Part shown: positions 24,807 to 34,873 of the stretch, piece after piece | Numbering within the stretch: the stretch's first letter is position 1 | Layout of the letters: each line of letters opens with the position of its first letter | Source: an uncultured bacterium | GTDB taxonomy: Bacteria; Planctomycetota; Phycisphaerae; Phycisphaerales; UBA1924 | Reading direction: 5' to 3' | NCBI GenBank assembly: GCA_913062615.1 | Contig: CAJXXI010000004.1 | Coordinates: 1 to 36,165 of the forward strand | Length of the DNA: 36,165 bases | Translations under genes and position numbers: made by a program | The notes under the pieces: model-generated | Told to the model about the DNA's origin: nothing | The model's input: only the letters and a program-made list of their open reading frames with translations | Databases searched by the model: none

Positions 24807-27356
24807 TTAGTTCGACTTGGAACCGGCTTCTTCTGCCTGTGACTTGCTTTCTTCTGCATTCTCATCAGCGGGTGCTTCTGGTGGTGCGACGAAGGTTGTG
24901 TCGAAGGAGAGGAACTCGTCTTCGCCCTTGCGGGTTGCTTTGAGGATATTCTTATCGTTGAGCTCGCCGCTCAAGAGCATTTCTGACAGCGGGTCTTCGA
25001 TGTAGGACCCGATGGCGCGACGCAGTGGGCGGGCACCGTAGTCGGGGTTGTATCCCTTATCGATCAGGAAGTCCTTAGCGGGCTGATCGAGTTCGAACGA
25101 GAACCCTTGCATGGTGAGACGCTCGGCGACCTTCTTGACTTCGAACTCGACGATCGAGACGAGATCTTCTTTGGTCAAAGGCTTGAACACGATGACATCA
25201 TCAAGACGGTTGATGAACTCTGGGCGGAAGAACCGCTCGATTTCTTTCATCAGCACGGACTTGATTGATTCGAACTTATCATCCGAGGTGTGCTTACCGA
25301 ACCCGAACCCGCCGCCACCCTTGATGAGATCGGCGCCGATGTTTGAGGTCATGATGAGCACGGTGTTTCGGAAGTCGACATGACGCCCGAAGGAGTCTGT
25401 CAGGCGGCCTTCTTCCATGATCTGGAGGAGCATGTTGAAGACATCTGGATGTGCCTTTTCGACTTCGTCGAGGAGAACGACCGAGTATGGGCGTCGGCGG
25501 ATCGCTTCGGTGAGCTGCCCGCCTTCTTCATACCCGACATACCCGGGAGGCGCGCCGACCAAGCGTGAAACGGTGTGCTTCTCCATGTATTCGGACATGT
25601 CCAAGTGGATGAGCGAGTCGGCGTTGCCGAACATGAACTCGGCGAGTGCTTTGGAGAGCAGGGTCTTGCCCACGCCCGAAGGACCAACAAAGATGAAGCT
25701 GCCCATTGGGCGCTTTGGGTCTTTGAGCCCGGCGCGAGCGCGGCGGATTGCTTTGGAGATGACCTTGATCGCGTCGTCTTGTGAGATGACGGACTTGTGG
25801 AGCTCGTCTTCGAGCTTGAGCAGGCGTTGTGCCTCTTCCTTTTCGAGTTTCTGCAAAGGCACGCCGGTCATTTTGGAGACGACCTCGCGGACGATTTCTT
25901 CGTCGACGACGCCGGCAGATTCTTGCTGCTTTGCGCGCCATTCGGCTTGGATATCTTCCTTCTTCTTACGCATCTGCTCGGCCTGGTCGCGCAGCTCGGC
26001 GGCCTTCTCATAGTCGGCGCCCTTGACGGCTTCGTCCTTGGCGACGGAGAGCCGTTCGATGTCGGCTTCGATGTCGGCGAGATTTGGCGGCTTGCGCATC
26101 GACTTGATCCGAACGCGGGCGCCGGCTTCGTCGATGACATCGATGGACTTGTCAGGTTGGACACGCCCGGAGATGTAGCGATCAGAAAGCTCGACGGCAG
26201 CAACGAGGGCATCGTTGGTGATTGTCACGCGGTGATGGTCTTCGTACTTGTCGCGGATGCCTTTGAGGATCTCGATGGATTCAGATGCGTTCGGCGGATC
26301 GACCGGGATCGATTGGAAACGACGGGCGAGTGCAGCGTCTTTTTCGATGTACTTGCGGTACTCGTCGAAGGTGGTGGCGCCGATACACTGGATCTCGCCT
26401 CGGGCCATTGCTGGCTTGAGGACATTGGATGCGTCGATCGCACCTTCAGCGCCGCCCGCACCAACGAGGGTGTGGAGTTCGTCGATGAAGAGGATGACAT
26501 TGCCCGCTCGGCGGACTTCGTTCATGACCGCTTTGATGCGCTCTTCGAACTGCCCGCGGTACTTGGTGCCCGCGACCATCATCGCGAGATCGAGCACGAC
26601 CACGCGCTTGTCGTGGAGGATATCGGGGACTTCGTGCGTGATGATGCGTTGGGCAAGCCCTTCGATGATCGCGGTTTTACCCACGCCTGCTTCACCCAGA
26701 AGGACTGGGTTGTTTTTGGTGCGTCGGCACAAGATCTGGGTGAGGCGTTCGATCTCGTTGGATCGCCCGATGACCGGATCGAGGTGCCCGTCGATGGCGA
26801 GCTGGGTGAGATCGCGACCGAAGGAATCGAGTGCGGGGGTCTTTGATTTGCCCTTTGGCTTGGAGGACGATCCGGATTCGGAGTGTCCGCCTGCGGCCAT
26901 TTCAGAATCGGCTTCGGCGCCGGCTCCGAGCAGGTTGAGGACCTCTTCGCGGACATCTTCGAGCTTGAGCCCGAGGTTCATCAGGACCTGAGCGGCGACG
27001 CCATCGTGCTCACGCAACAACCCAAGCAAGATGTGCTCGGTGCCCACATAGTTGTGGTTGAGGTTGCGGGCTTCTTCGATCGCGTACTCGATGACCTTTT
27101 TGGCACGCGGGGTCTGTGGGAGCTTGCCCATGGTGACCATTTCTGGGCCAGCCCGGACGAGTTTCTCGACTTCGAGGCGGACCTTGCGAAGGTCAACATC
27201 GAGGTTTTTGAGGACATTGGCGCCGACGCCTGATCCTTCTTTGACGAGTCCGAGCAGTATGTGCTCGGTCCCGATGTATTCGTGGTTGAAGCGTTGGGCT
27301 TCTTGGTTGGCCAAGGCCATCACTTTGCGGGCTCGATCTGTGAATCGTTCAAACAT
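24807..27356 (-). CDS. clpC: ATP-dependent Clp protease ATP-binding subunit ClpC
   Basis: [70 protein letters not shown] region [13 protein letters not shown]-like; [20 protein letters not shown]. Confidence 0.96.
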   Translation of the reverse strand: MFERFTDRARKVMALANQEAQRFNHEYIGTEHILLGLVKEGSGVGANVLKNLDVDLRKVRLEVEKLVRAGPEMVTMGKLPQTPRAKKVIEYAIEEARNLNHNYVGTEHILLGLLREHDGVAAQVLMNLGLKLEDVREEVLNLLGAGAEADSEMAAGGHSESGSSSKPKGKSKTPALDSFGRDLTQLAIDGHLDPVIGRSNEIERLTQILCRRTKNNPVLLGEAGVGKTAIIEGLAQRIITHEVPDILHDKRVVVLDLAMMVAGTKYRGQFEERIKAVMNEVRRAGNVILFIDELHTLVGAGGAEGAIDASNVLKPAMARGEIQCIGATTFDEYRKYIEKDAALARRFQSIPVDPPNASESIEILKGIRDKYEDHHRVTITNDALVAAVELSDRYISGRVQPDKSIDVIDEAGARVRIKSMRKPPNLADIEADIERLSVAKDEAVKGADYEKAAELRDQAEQMRKKKEDIQAEWRAKQQESAGVVDEEIVREVVSKMTGVPLQKLEKEEAQRLLKLEDELHKSVISQDDAIKVISKAIRRARAGLKDPKRPMGSFIFVGPSGVGKTLLSKALAEFMFGNADSLIHLDMSEYMEKHTVSRLVGAPPGYVGYEEGGQLTEAIRRRPYSVVLLDEVEKAHPDVFNMLLQIMEEGRLTDSFGRHVDFRNTVLIMTSNIGADLIKGGGGFGFGKHTSDDKFESIKSVLMKEIERFFRPEFINRLDDVIVFKPLTKEDLVSIVEFEVKKVAERLTMQGFSFELDQPAKDFLIDKGYNPDYGARPLRRAIGSYIEDPLSEMLLSGELNDKNILKATRKGEDEFLSFDTTFVAPPEAPADENAEESKSQAEEAGSKSN

Positions 27357-27834
27357 GCTACTTCTCCCGCTGCTTGAATCCTGCGATCCAAGCGGCTCTT
27401 TGGCGTTTTCACGCCTTCCATTTTGCCGAGTTACCTACGAGTACAACTCTGCTCGACACTATCTTGTTCGCACCAATCGGGTATTGGGATCGGGATGTTC
27501 CGATTCCATTCCGAAAAGACACGATTCTGTACTCTCTATCGGCTGCATTGGGCATGCCAGATTGATGAGAGCGTAAAAGTCAGTGAATATCGAGTTAATG
27601 GTTTGTGGGGCGTGGTTTATGGCTGCGTGTTTTGGTGGTTGTGAAGAATGTGCAGGCAGGGAGAGCGCAAAGTCTGTCATTCCGGCAGGGAAGATGAGGC
27701 GATGAGATAGTGGTTGCTTGATGGTCGAGGCTTGGGGGCGTGAATTGACGTTGGGCGCGCTATAGTCTCTTTCTTTGAGTTTTAAGTTCAACGCAATTGC
27801 CCCCCTATTTGGGCCAGTTTGTGAGGATTTCGTC

Positions 27835-29376
27835 ATGGCGAACAAGCACTTTGATGTTGTTGTAATTGGTGGTGGGCCTGGTGGTTATGTCGGAGCGATC
27901 CGTGCGGCCCAGCTTGGTTACAAGGTGGCGATCATTGAGCGCGCGAAGATGGGGGGCGTTTGCCTCAACTGGGGCTGTATCCCGTCGAAAGCACTCATTT
28001 CCAACGCCGAGCTGATGGAAAAACTTGCTGAGCAAGAAGAATGGGGCATCTCCACAGGCGAGGTGAAGTTCGATTGGAACAAGGTCATCGGGCGGTCGCG
28101 CGATGTGGCTTCGAAACTCAACAAAGGCGTTGAGTATTTAATGAAGAAAAACAAGATCGAGTTTATTAACTTACATGCGAAGATCGTCAAGGCCGGACCC
28201 AAAGTCGAGATCGAGCTTCGCGAGTGTGATCTCCAAGAAGAACTCACACCATCGCCTGTAAAGGTGAATGCGGTCAAGGAAACCATTACTTGTGACAAGG
28301 TGATCGTCGCGACCGGCGCGGTCGCCCGCGATCTGCCTTTCGCCAAGTTTGATGGCGACAAGATCTGGGGTGCGCGTGAAGCGATGAACAATACGGATCG
28401 TCCGGAGCACCTGATCATCGTCGGAGCCGGCGCGATCGGGATGGAGTTCGGATATGTCTACAAGAACTTCGGCTCGAAGGTGACGATCATCGAGATGCTC
28501 GATCGCTTGGTCCCCGTCGAGGACGAGCAGGTCGGCAAAGAGATGACCAAGATCTACAAGAAGCATGGGTTCAATATCAAGGTCAAGACCGGCGTGATGG
28601 ATGTCGATACCAAAGGCAAGGGTGTCAAGGTCACTGTCGCGCCGATGGGCAAAGACGGCAAGCCCGACGCGTCCAAGAAGGAAGTCATCGAGGGCGACAA
28701 GGTCTTGCTGGCGATCGGTGTCGTCGGTCGATTCGACGGCTTGTTCGACGATTCGCTCGGGCTTGAAACCGTGCGTGGACATATCAAGACGGATTATGTG
28801 CCGTTGAGCGACGATACGCCCAGCGAGCCCAGAGCCCTTGACTACAAGACAAACTTGCCCGGGATCTATGCGATCGGCGATGTGATCGGCCCGCCTTGGC
28901 TCGCCCATGTGGCCGGCGAAGAAGCGGTGCTTTGTGTTGAACGCTTTGCGTTCAAAGAAGGCAAAGCCAAGCATGATCCGATCCCGATGGACTACACAGT
29001 GATCCCAGGATGTACCTACTGTCATCCGCAGGTCGGTAGTGTTGGCTACACCGAGCAGGCGCTTAAGGCTCAGGGCTTGAAGAAGGGCGAAGACTACGAT
29101 GTTGGCGTCTTCAACAACGGCGCACTCGGCAAAGCCATCGCGACGCGTCACACCGACGGGTTTGTCAAGATCATCCGCGGGCTCCCCCGCGGCGAGATCC
29201 TGGGCACCCATATCCTGGGCGATCAGGCGACCGAGTTGATTGCTGAAATGACCCTCGCGCGTAGGCTCGAAGCGACGACCGAAGAGATTATTGCGACTGT
29301 CCATGCGCATCCAACAATGCACGAAGCGGTGCATGAAGCGGCGTTGGCGTCCGAGGGTCGTGTGATTAACTCGTAG
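27835..29376 (+). CDS. lpdA: Dihydrolipoyl dehydrogenase
   Basis: FDVVVIGGGPGGYVGAIRAAQLGYKVAIIERAKMGGVCLNWGCIPSKAL; GAGAIGMEFGYVYKNFG; GIYAIGDVIGPPWLAHVAGEEA; HAHPTMHEAVHEAAL. Confidence 0.95.
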   Translation: MANKHFDVVVIGGGPGGYVGAIRAAQLGYKVAIIERAKMGGVCLNWGCIPSKALISNAELMEKLAEQEEWGISTGEVKFDWNKVIGRSRDVASKLNKGVEYLMKKNKIEFINLHAKIVKAGPKVEIELRECDLQEELTPSPVKVNAVKETITCDKVIVATGAVARDLPFAKFDGDKIWGAREAMNNTDRPEHLIIVGAGAIGMEFGYVYKNFGSKVTIIEMLDRLVPVEDEQVGKEMTKIYKKHGFNIKVKTGVMDVDTKGKGVKVTVAPMGKDGKPDASKKEVIEGDKVLLAIGVVGRFDGLFDDSLGLETVRGHIKTDYVPLSDDTPSEPRALDYKTNLPGIYAIGDVIGPPWLAHVAGEEAVLCVERFAFKEGKAKHDPIPMDYTVIPGCTYCHPQVGSVGYTEQALKAQGLKKGEDYDVGVFNNGALGKAIATRHTDGFVKIIRGLPRGEILGTHILGDQATELIAEMTLARRLEATTEEIIATVHAHPTMHEAVHEAALASEGRVINS

Positions 29377-29420
29377 CGGTTCTCGGTCTTTGGTAGCTGT
29401 GTATCTGCTTCAATTTGAAG

Positions 29421-29448
29421 ACTCTGGGCTTGGCTCAGAGTTTTTTTT
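29421..29448 (+). terminator. Rho-independent terminator of lpdA
   Basis: ACTCTGGGC-TTG-GCTCAGAGT followed by a T8 run. Confidence 0.85.
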
Positions 29449-29504
29449 GTTTACACTGCATCCTCAAGACCGGCGTCTCAAACAGGATCACGAAGGATGT
29501 TATT

Positions 29505-30389
29505 ATGAAGTTGAATCGCAAAATCGTTGGGTGTGTCTCGATGTCTGTGTTGTCGATCGGATCGGGTGGGGCGATTGCTGGGGGAGGAGAGCCTTGTCCA
29601 GACTGTGTGATCGAGGTGCACGCGATCGCTGATGAGGCCTTGTTCGCACTGCTTGGGTCGGGGACCGAGGATTACATCCGCGATGTGATCGAGGGGATGG
29701 ATGCGGCGTGGTCGATGCCGACGGCTGATGGAGGGATGGGGGTTGGTGTGGTGCTCAGCGAGTTCACTGTGTATGAGAAGAGTGATCCTTGGGCAGTTTC
29801 AACGAATACGAATGTGCTCTTGCCGAATGTCCAGGAATATGTGTCTTCAACAATCCCGATGAATGCTGATGGTCAAGATGTGGTGCTGATGTTCAGCGGG
29901 CTGGACTTTGATGGGAGCACGACGGGGCTTGCGTATGTTGGTGTACTCTGCCGATCATTCTCGGTCGGCGTTTTGGAGTCGAGCCCAGACAACTTGGCGT
30001 GGGCAATTTCCGGAGCCAACCACCAACTCGGGCACATCGTGGGTGCGAGGCATGATGGAAGCGGAAACTCCTGCCAACAGGGCCCATACATCATGAGCCC
30101 ATTTTCGAATCCTTTATCTCCGCCTACGACCTTCAGCACATGTACCGTGGATTACTTTGCCGATCTAATCACAAACTCTTCCATCGATATCCCCGCGTGT
30201 CTTGCAGCACCGGCCCAGGCGTGCCCGGCGGATCTGACGGGTGATGGTGTGTTGAACTTCTTCGATGTCTCGGCGTTCCTTGGCGCATTTGCTCAAGGTG
30301 ATTTGATCGCTGATTTCACTGGTGATGGGCAGTTCAACTTCTTCGATGTGTCAGCGTTTCTTCAGGCCTTCGCTGCAGGGTGTCCATGA
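29505..30389 (+). CDS. Secreted M12-like (reprolysin-like) metallopeptidase homologue with C-terminal GC-type dockerin-like tag; catalytic Glu replaced
   Basis: Signal-like N-terminus; NHQLGHIVGARHDGSGNSCQQGPYIMSPF (zinc motif with E to Q, plus Met-turn-like IMSP); ADLTGDGVLNFFDVSAFLGAFAQGDLIADFTGDGQFNFFDVSAFLQAFAAGCP. Confidence 0.8.
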   Translation: MKLNRKIVGCVSMSVLSIGSGGAIAGGGEPCPDCVIEVHAIADEALFALLGSGTEDYIRDVIEGMDAAWSMPTADGGMGVGVVLSEFTVYEKSDPWAVSTNTNVLLPNVQEYVSSTIPMNADGQDVVLMFSGLDFDGSTTGLAYVGVLCRSFSVGVLESSPDNLAWAISGANHQLGHIVGARHDGSGNSCQQGPYIMSPFSNPLSPPTTFSTCTVDYFADLITNSSIDIPACLAAPAQACPADLTGDGVLNFFDVSAFLGAFAQGDLIADFTGDGQFNFFDVSAFLQAFAAGCP

Positions 30390-30418
30390 GTTGGAAATGA
30401 TTCGCATCGAGTGTTTTT

Positions 30419-30440
30419 CCCGCTATTGAGCGGGTTTTTT
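30419..30440 (+). terminator. Rho-independent terminator
   Basis: CCCGCT-ATTG-AGCGGG-TTTTTT. Confidence 0.85.
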
Positions 30441-30509
30441 ATTGGTGTTTTTTGACGCGTGTGGTAGGATGATCGCTGGTATTTCAGGCTGAAAATCAAG
30501 GGAGATGTC

Positions 30510-31562
30510 ATGGTCCGATATTGTGTGTTGTGGTGTGCTGTTGCTGGGGTTTGTGTGCAGGCGGGCGCCCAGGATGTGCTGTTGATTCCTGATTCCAACG
30601 CTGACCGGGTCTGGGTGTTTTCGGCTGTGGACGGCTCGATGATCGACAACGCGTTTATTGTTGATCCCGGATCGGCCAATGGCGTCGATGTGTTTGATCG
30701 CCCGATGGAGGTGCTTCTGGCGAGCGATGGGTCGTTGTTGATCACGGACCAGTTTGCCAATGTGGTTTCACATTTTAATGCGGATGGTTCGTTTATTGGC
30801 GTCTTCTCGCTCGGCGGGATCGAAGATAACAACATCATGAACAACATCCGAGGCGGGCATGTGCTCACGCAGGGCGACGGGGCTGGCGATGTGCTGGTGA
30901 CGAACTCGGGGGCGTTTAATGATCTGGTCGTGTCGCAGAAGAATGTGAAGCGGCTGGATCCTGTGGATGGTTCGGAGAAGCAGGACTTCGCGTTTAATCG
31001 ATATGGCGGGATTCGTGGCCCGTTCGATGTGATCGAATACAACGGCGAGGTGTTGGTCGCTGACGAAGGGCAAGACAAGATTGTTCGGTACACGCTTGAT
31101 GGCAAGTTCAATGAGCGGTTTACGAGTTCGTTCGTTGTGCCTCAGCTTGATTTTCCGCAGCAGATGGCGATCGCGAGTAACGGGAACCTGCTGGTGTGTT
31201 CGTTCTCGAACGGTGTGATTCTTGAGTTTGATTCCGATGCGAATCTTGTTGGTCAGTATGACCCGGGGACGCTTGAGTTGTATCGCGGGATCGCTGAGCT
31301 TGATAACGGGAATCTGTTGGTGAGCACAACAACCGGCGTGTTCGAAGTGACGCGTGCGGGTGTGGTTGTCGAGACCCAAGCTGCGGGGACGGGGTTCCGG
31401 TATATGACGCGATTCACGCCTCCCGCTGGGTTGTTGATGGGCGATGAAGGTTATTCACCATCGCGTGAGCCGATCGCGATGCCGATGCCTGATCCACGAT
31501 CCAAGGCTGAGGTAATCGCAGACGAACTCGGGGTGTCGACAAGCGTGGAGGGTTCGAAATGA
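30510..31562 (+). CDS. Secreted NHL/beta-propeller-like protein
   Basis: Signal-like N-terminus; repeated blades such as PMEVLLASDGSLLITDQFANVVSHFNADGSFIG, GPFDVIEYNGEVLVADEGQDKIVRYTLDGKF, PQQMAIASNGNLLVCSFSNGVILEFDSDANLVG. Confidence 0.8.
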   Translation: MVRYCVLWCAVAGVCVQAGAQDVLLIPDSNADRVWVFSAVDGSMIDNAFIVDPGSANGVDVFDRPMEVLLASDGSLLITDQFANVVSHFNADGSFIGVFSLGGIEDNNIMNNIRGGHVLTQGDGAGDVLVTNSGAFNDLVVSQKNVKRLDPVDGSEKQDFAFNRYGGIRGPFDVIEYNGEVLVADEGQDKIVRYTLDGKFNERFTSSFVVPQLDFPQQMAIASNGNLLVCSFSNGVILEFDSDANLVGQYDPGTLELYRGIAELDNGNLLVSTTTGVFEVTRAGVVVETQAAGTGFRYMTRFTPPAGLLMGDEGYSPSREPIAMPMPDPRSKAEVIADELGVSTSVEGSK

Positions 31563-32593
31563 ATACGAATCGAAATATGAAGCAGGTTAGTTTGGCGATG
31601 GCTGTGGTTTCGGTGGCGGGCGCGAGCGTGTTTGCTGGCGGGGCAACCCGCGCGTACATCATCGAAGGGTCTGGGTTCTTTGGAGCGCCGGGGATCGAGC
31701 TTGGGCGTGTGGGGTTGGTTGATCTGTCTGATCCGAGCGTAGTGACATCGGTTGCTTTGGCTGCGGCTGATCTGCGGTTCGGCGGGGCGGATATCCGCCC
31801 GGGGACGGCTGACTTGGTGGCGTTCGAGAACACGACCAATGCGCTGCGCACGCTCGATCTGATCAACGGCGGCAACACGCTGATCGATTCGATCGGCTAC
31901 ATGGATTCTGGTGTTGCGGGGATGGCGTATTCGAATGATGGATCTGTTGTGTATGTCACAACGACCGTCGGCGCGTTTCTGCGGATTGTTGAAGCCGACG
32001 CGGTTACCGGGGCGGTGCTTGATGTGCACAACATATTGAGCTTCGTTGCTTCGTCGTTGGCTGTTGTGCCCGAGGGGCATCCGTCGTTGGTTGCTGGAGA
32101 TTTGTACGGCTTGTCGCCGAGCTCTGGTGGTTCGCTCCGATTGGTGAAGATTGATTTGGATACGAACACGGTTGTATCGCAGTTGTCGTTGTTTGGAATT
32201 GGGTTCACGCCTCAGTTTGAGACCGGGTTGGACTTCGCGCCCGACGGCACGCTGTATGCGGTGATTCAAGGGTACGATGAGGTTTCGCCCGACAACTTTG
32301 TAGAGATATCAAGCCATCTGTACACGATCGATCCTCAGATCGGATCGGTCGTTGATCTTGGTGTGATCGAGGGCGATCAGACCTGGGATGCGGTGACGCT
32401 GGTGGTTGATGATGGGGTTGCGGGGTGCATCGCGGATCTCAATGGAGACGGGTCGCTCAACTTCTTTGATGTGAGTGCGTTCCTGAACGCATTTACAAAC
32501 GGTGATCTTGTAGCCGATTTTACGGATGATGGGTTGTTGAACTTCTTCGATGTCTCGGCGTTCCTTTCTGCGTTTGCTGCTGGGTGCCCATAA
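31559..32593 (+). CDS. Secreted beta-propeller-like protein with C-terminal GC-type dockerin-like tag
   Basis: Signal-like N-terminus; LDFAPDGTLYAVIQGYD; CIADLNGDGSLNFFDVSAFLNAFTNGDLVADFTDDGLLNFFDVSAFLSAFAAGCP. ATGA overlap with the upstream gene. Confidence 0.82.
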   Translation: MNTNRNMKQVSLAMAVVSVAGASVFAGGATRAYIIEGSGFFGAPGIELGRVGLVDLSDPSVVTSVALAAADLRFGGADIRPGTADLVAFENTTNALRTLDLINGGNTLIDSIGYMDSGVAGMAYSNDGSVVYVTTTVGAFLRIVEADAVTGAVLDVHNILSFVASSLAVVPEGHPSLVAGDLYGLSPSSGGSLRLVKIDLDTNTVVSQLSLFGIGFTPQFETGLDFAPDGTLYAVIQGYDEVSPDNFVEISSHLYTIDPQIGSVVDLGVIEGDQTWDAVTLVVDDGVAGCIADLNGDGSLNFFDVSAFLNAFTNGDLVADFTDDGLLNFFDVSAFLSAFAAGCP

Positions 32594-32628
32594 ATCCGAC
32601 TGAGTTCATGAGCCATAAAGCCATAAAG

Positions 32629-32649
32629 CCGCGGATTCGCGGTTTTTTT
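32629..32649 (+). terminator. Rho-independent terminator
   Basis: CCGCG-GATT-CGCGG-TTTTTTT. Confidence 0.75.
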
Positions 32650-32660
32650 AATTTAATGCG

Positions 32661-32690
32661 ATGTTATGCGATGTTATGCGATGTTATGTG
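32661..32690. repeat. Three tandem 10-bp repeats (ATGTTATGYG)
   Basis: ATGTTATGCG ATGTTATGCG ATGTTATGTG, preceded by a partial unit. Confidence 0.85.
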
Positions 32691-32744
32691 GTGAGATGTG
32701 GTATGCTCTGTGGCAGTCAGCATTTATTCAAAAGGAGTTTGGTT

Positions 32745-34778
32745 ATGTATAAGTTTGTTTTCTTGGTTGGAGTGTGTCTTGCATCACAAAGTGTGGTTGC
32801 GATGCAATCAGACCCATGTGCACCCTCAGAGATTTCGGCTATCGAGCTTTCGAGTGGCTCGCCGGTTTTTCTAGCATCGTCCGCGTCGGTTGGATTGGTG
32901 GCTCAGGCGAACGGAGAGATTATGATTTATGATCTCTCGAATGGTCGGCTGGACCGTGTGGGTGAGATAGTGCGTCCTGTTGTGTCTGAGATTGTTTTTT
33001 ACAATGATGTCGCGTTCGTGATGTATGAAAACGACACGCAGCTTGAAGTGATTGATTTTTCGGTTCCGGCGAACGCCAATGTGTTGGGGACTCTTGATTA
33101 TCCATCAGGGGTGTTCGATATTGTGCTTGACGGTTCAAAACTTTTCGCGGCACTCGGGGCTGGCGGAATGGAGATACTTGATGTCACAGATCCCGCGAAC
33201 CTACAGGTTGTGGGTTCGATTACGAACGAGGACATCAATCATGTCAGTGCAAGTTCTGGCAAGCTGATGGCTGCTGTTCTTGGGGAGAATGACCAGCGGA
33301 CGAATTTCGTTTACGATGTGACCGATCCTGCGAGTGTAACAGTATTTGCTGACAATGTTCCGGGTGGATTCCTCGTGAATAATGTCGTCGTCAATGAGTT
33401 TTCCAAAGGGCGAGTGATTTATGGGCTCGATGGGGCAAAGCTTTCCGTTGATTGGCCTGGCAAAAACGGAACTTATTATGAATCAACGCGTGCGGGCGAT
33501 GTGCTCTGGCATGGTGTTGAGACCACTAATGATCAGTCTCCGGTCTCCTCTAATCTGCGGGCTCGTCGGTTTAACACAGATGCGTATCCCTACTCCACTT
33601 CTGTTGGATATTGGTCCTTGGGCATCCAAGAGAACGGTCTGATTGTTGGTCCATCCGACGCTGGCGCACTCGTCGCGAATACAAGTAATCTTTGGTTGAT
33701 CAATATCGATGAGGGCGTGATCGATCGTCAGCCTTTGGGAGGTGGGGCGGTCATGAATGGCGACGATCTCATTGTTACATGGGCTTCTGGGGTTCGGAAA
33801 TATGACCTGAGTGACCCTGAAAACCCAGTGCTGGCCGATGCCTTTGAGTGGGTGAATCAAGAGTTCAAGGCGGGAGAGGTTTTTCTGAGTGACGGGCTTT
33901 TCTTTGTACAAGGTGTGTACCAAAATGGATGGAACTTCCCCAGTGGGCTCATAGTTTATGATGCACAAACGCTTGAGGATGTTTTTAGCTCGGGCGGATT
34001 TAACGGAAACAGCTCGTTTGCCAGTCACAGAAGAAGGATCGCAGTCGGGGGGGACTGGGGCTCTGGTTATTACGAAATCGATGATGAAAACGAAGTCGTT
34101 TTGTTGGGCGATACATCTGCAGTTGATTTCAGCTATCGCACAGCGATGCATGGTGACTTGCTTGTTTCGTTAAGTTATTCAGGAGACCTTGCGGTGTACG
34201 ATCTTTCTGATCCGGACGCGATCACTGAGATCGGCGAGCTTCAATCGGCCACGTCTTCCAATAAAAATGTTGTGATGATTTCTCAGGGCGCGGCCGTGGT
34301 TACGGATAGTTCTGCGATCAAGTTTATTGATCTCTCTGATCCAACGAACCCTGTTCAGATTGATCAGATTGATTATGTAGGCGGTGGCCGGCCCTACATT
34401 AGTTTTAGTGATGGGCTCTTGGGTGTGTCCCGATTTGTAGACGATGTCAATGAGTACCTTGTGTATGATGTCACCAATGTACAGGACATCAGACTTGTCG
34501 AAGAGTTTCAGATTGATGGAGCGGGCGGTCCAAACGGGTTGACTATTCACGGCTCGAAGCGAGTGATATCGGGGCGGACCGTTCGTGTGTTCGAGTCGTG
34601 CTTTGCACCTTGCGATGCTGATTTTACTGGTGATGGCGTGATCGATTTCTTTGATGTTGATGTGTTCTTGGAAGCACTGGTCAACAACGATTCTTCGGCT
34701 GATCTGACCGGGGAAGGTGTCTTTGACTTCTTCGATGTTTCTGTGTTCCTACAGGCATTCGCTGCGGGTTGTCCGTAA
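32745..34778 (+). CDS. Secreted LVIVD-like beta-propeller protein with C-terminal GC-type dockerin-like tag
   Basis: RBS aaaggag; MYKFVFLVGVCLASQSVVA; recurrent blades (MEILDVTDPANLQVVGSI, VRKYDLSDPENPVLADAF, LAVYDLSDPDAITEIGEL, IKFIDLSDPTNPVQIDQI); ending FDFFDVSVFLQAFAAGCP. Confidence 0.85.
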   Translation: MYKFVFLVGVCLASQSVVAMQSDPCAPSEISAIELSSGSPVFLASSASVGLVAQANGEIMIYDLSNGRLDRVGEIVRPVVSEIVFYNDVAFVMYENDTQLEVIDFSVPANANVLGTLDYPSGVFDIVLDGSKLFAALGAGGMEILDVTDPANLQVVGSITNEDINHVSASSGKLMAAVLGENDQRTNFVYDVTDPASVTVFADNVPGGFLVNNVVVNEFSKGRVIYGLDGAKLSVDWPGKNGTYYESTRAGDVLWHGVETTNDQSPVSSNLRARRFNTDAYPYSTSVGYWSLGIQENGLIVGPSDAGALVANTSNLWLINIDEGVIDRQPLGGGAVMNGDDLIVTWASGVRKYDLSDPENPVLADAFEWVNQEFKAGEVFLSDGLFFVQGVYQNGWNFPSGLIVYDAQTLEDVFSSGGFNGNSSFASHRRRIAVGGDWGSGYYEIDDENEVVLLGDTSAVDFSYRTAMHGDLLVSLSYSGDLAVYDLSDPDAITEIGELQSATSSNKNVVMISQGAAVVTDSSAIKFIDLSDPTNPVQIDQIDYVGGGRPYISFSDGLLGVSRFVDDVNEYLVYDVTNVQDIRLVEEFQIDGAGGPNGLTIHGSKRVISGRTVRVFESCFAPCDADFTGDGVIDFFDVDVFLEALVNNDSSADLTGEGVFDFFDVSVFLQAFAAGCP

Positions 34779-34815
34779 GTGGTACAGCGGGATTGGTAGA
34801 GAAGAGTTTAATAAA

Positions 34816-34845
34816 AAAGGCCGACCCGGAAATGGGTCGGCCTTT
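34816..34845. terminator. Bidirectional terminator between convergent secreted-protein genes
   Basis: AAAGGCCGACCC-ggaaat-GGGTCGGCCTTT, A-tract on the left and T-rich on the right. Confidence 0.85.
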
Positions 34846-34873
34846 GTTTATGAGACGGGTCGTTACTGAGAAG

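Noticed and set aside
27357-27834. Long clpC-lpdA intergenic region as a possible riboswitch or small gene
   Set aside because: Small ORFs there have no family resemblance, no strong conserved stem was seen by eye, and divergent promoters are enough to explain the spacing.
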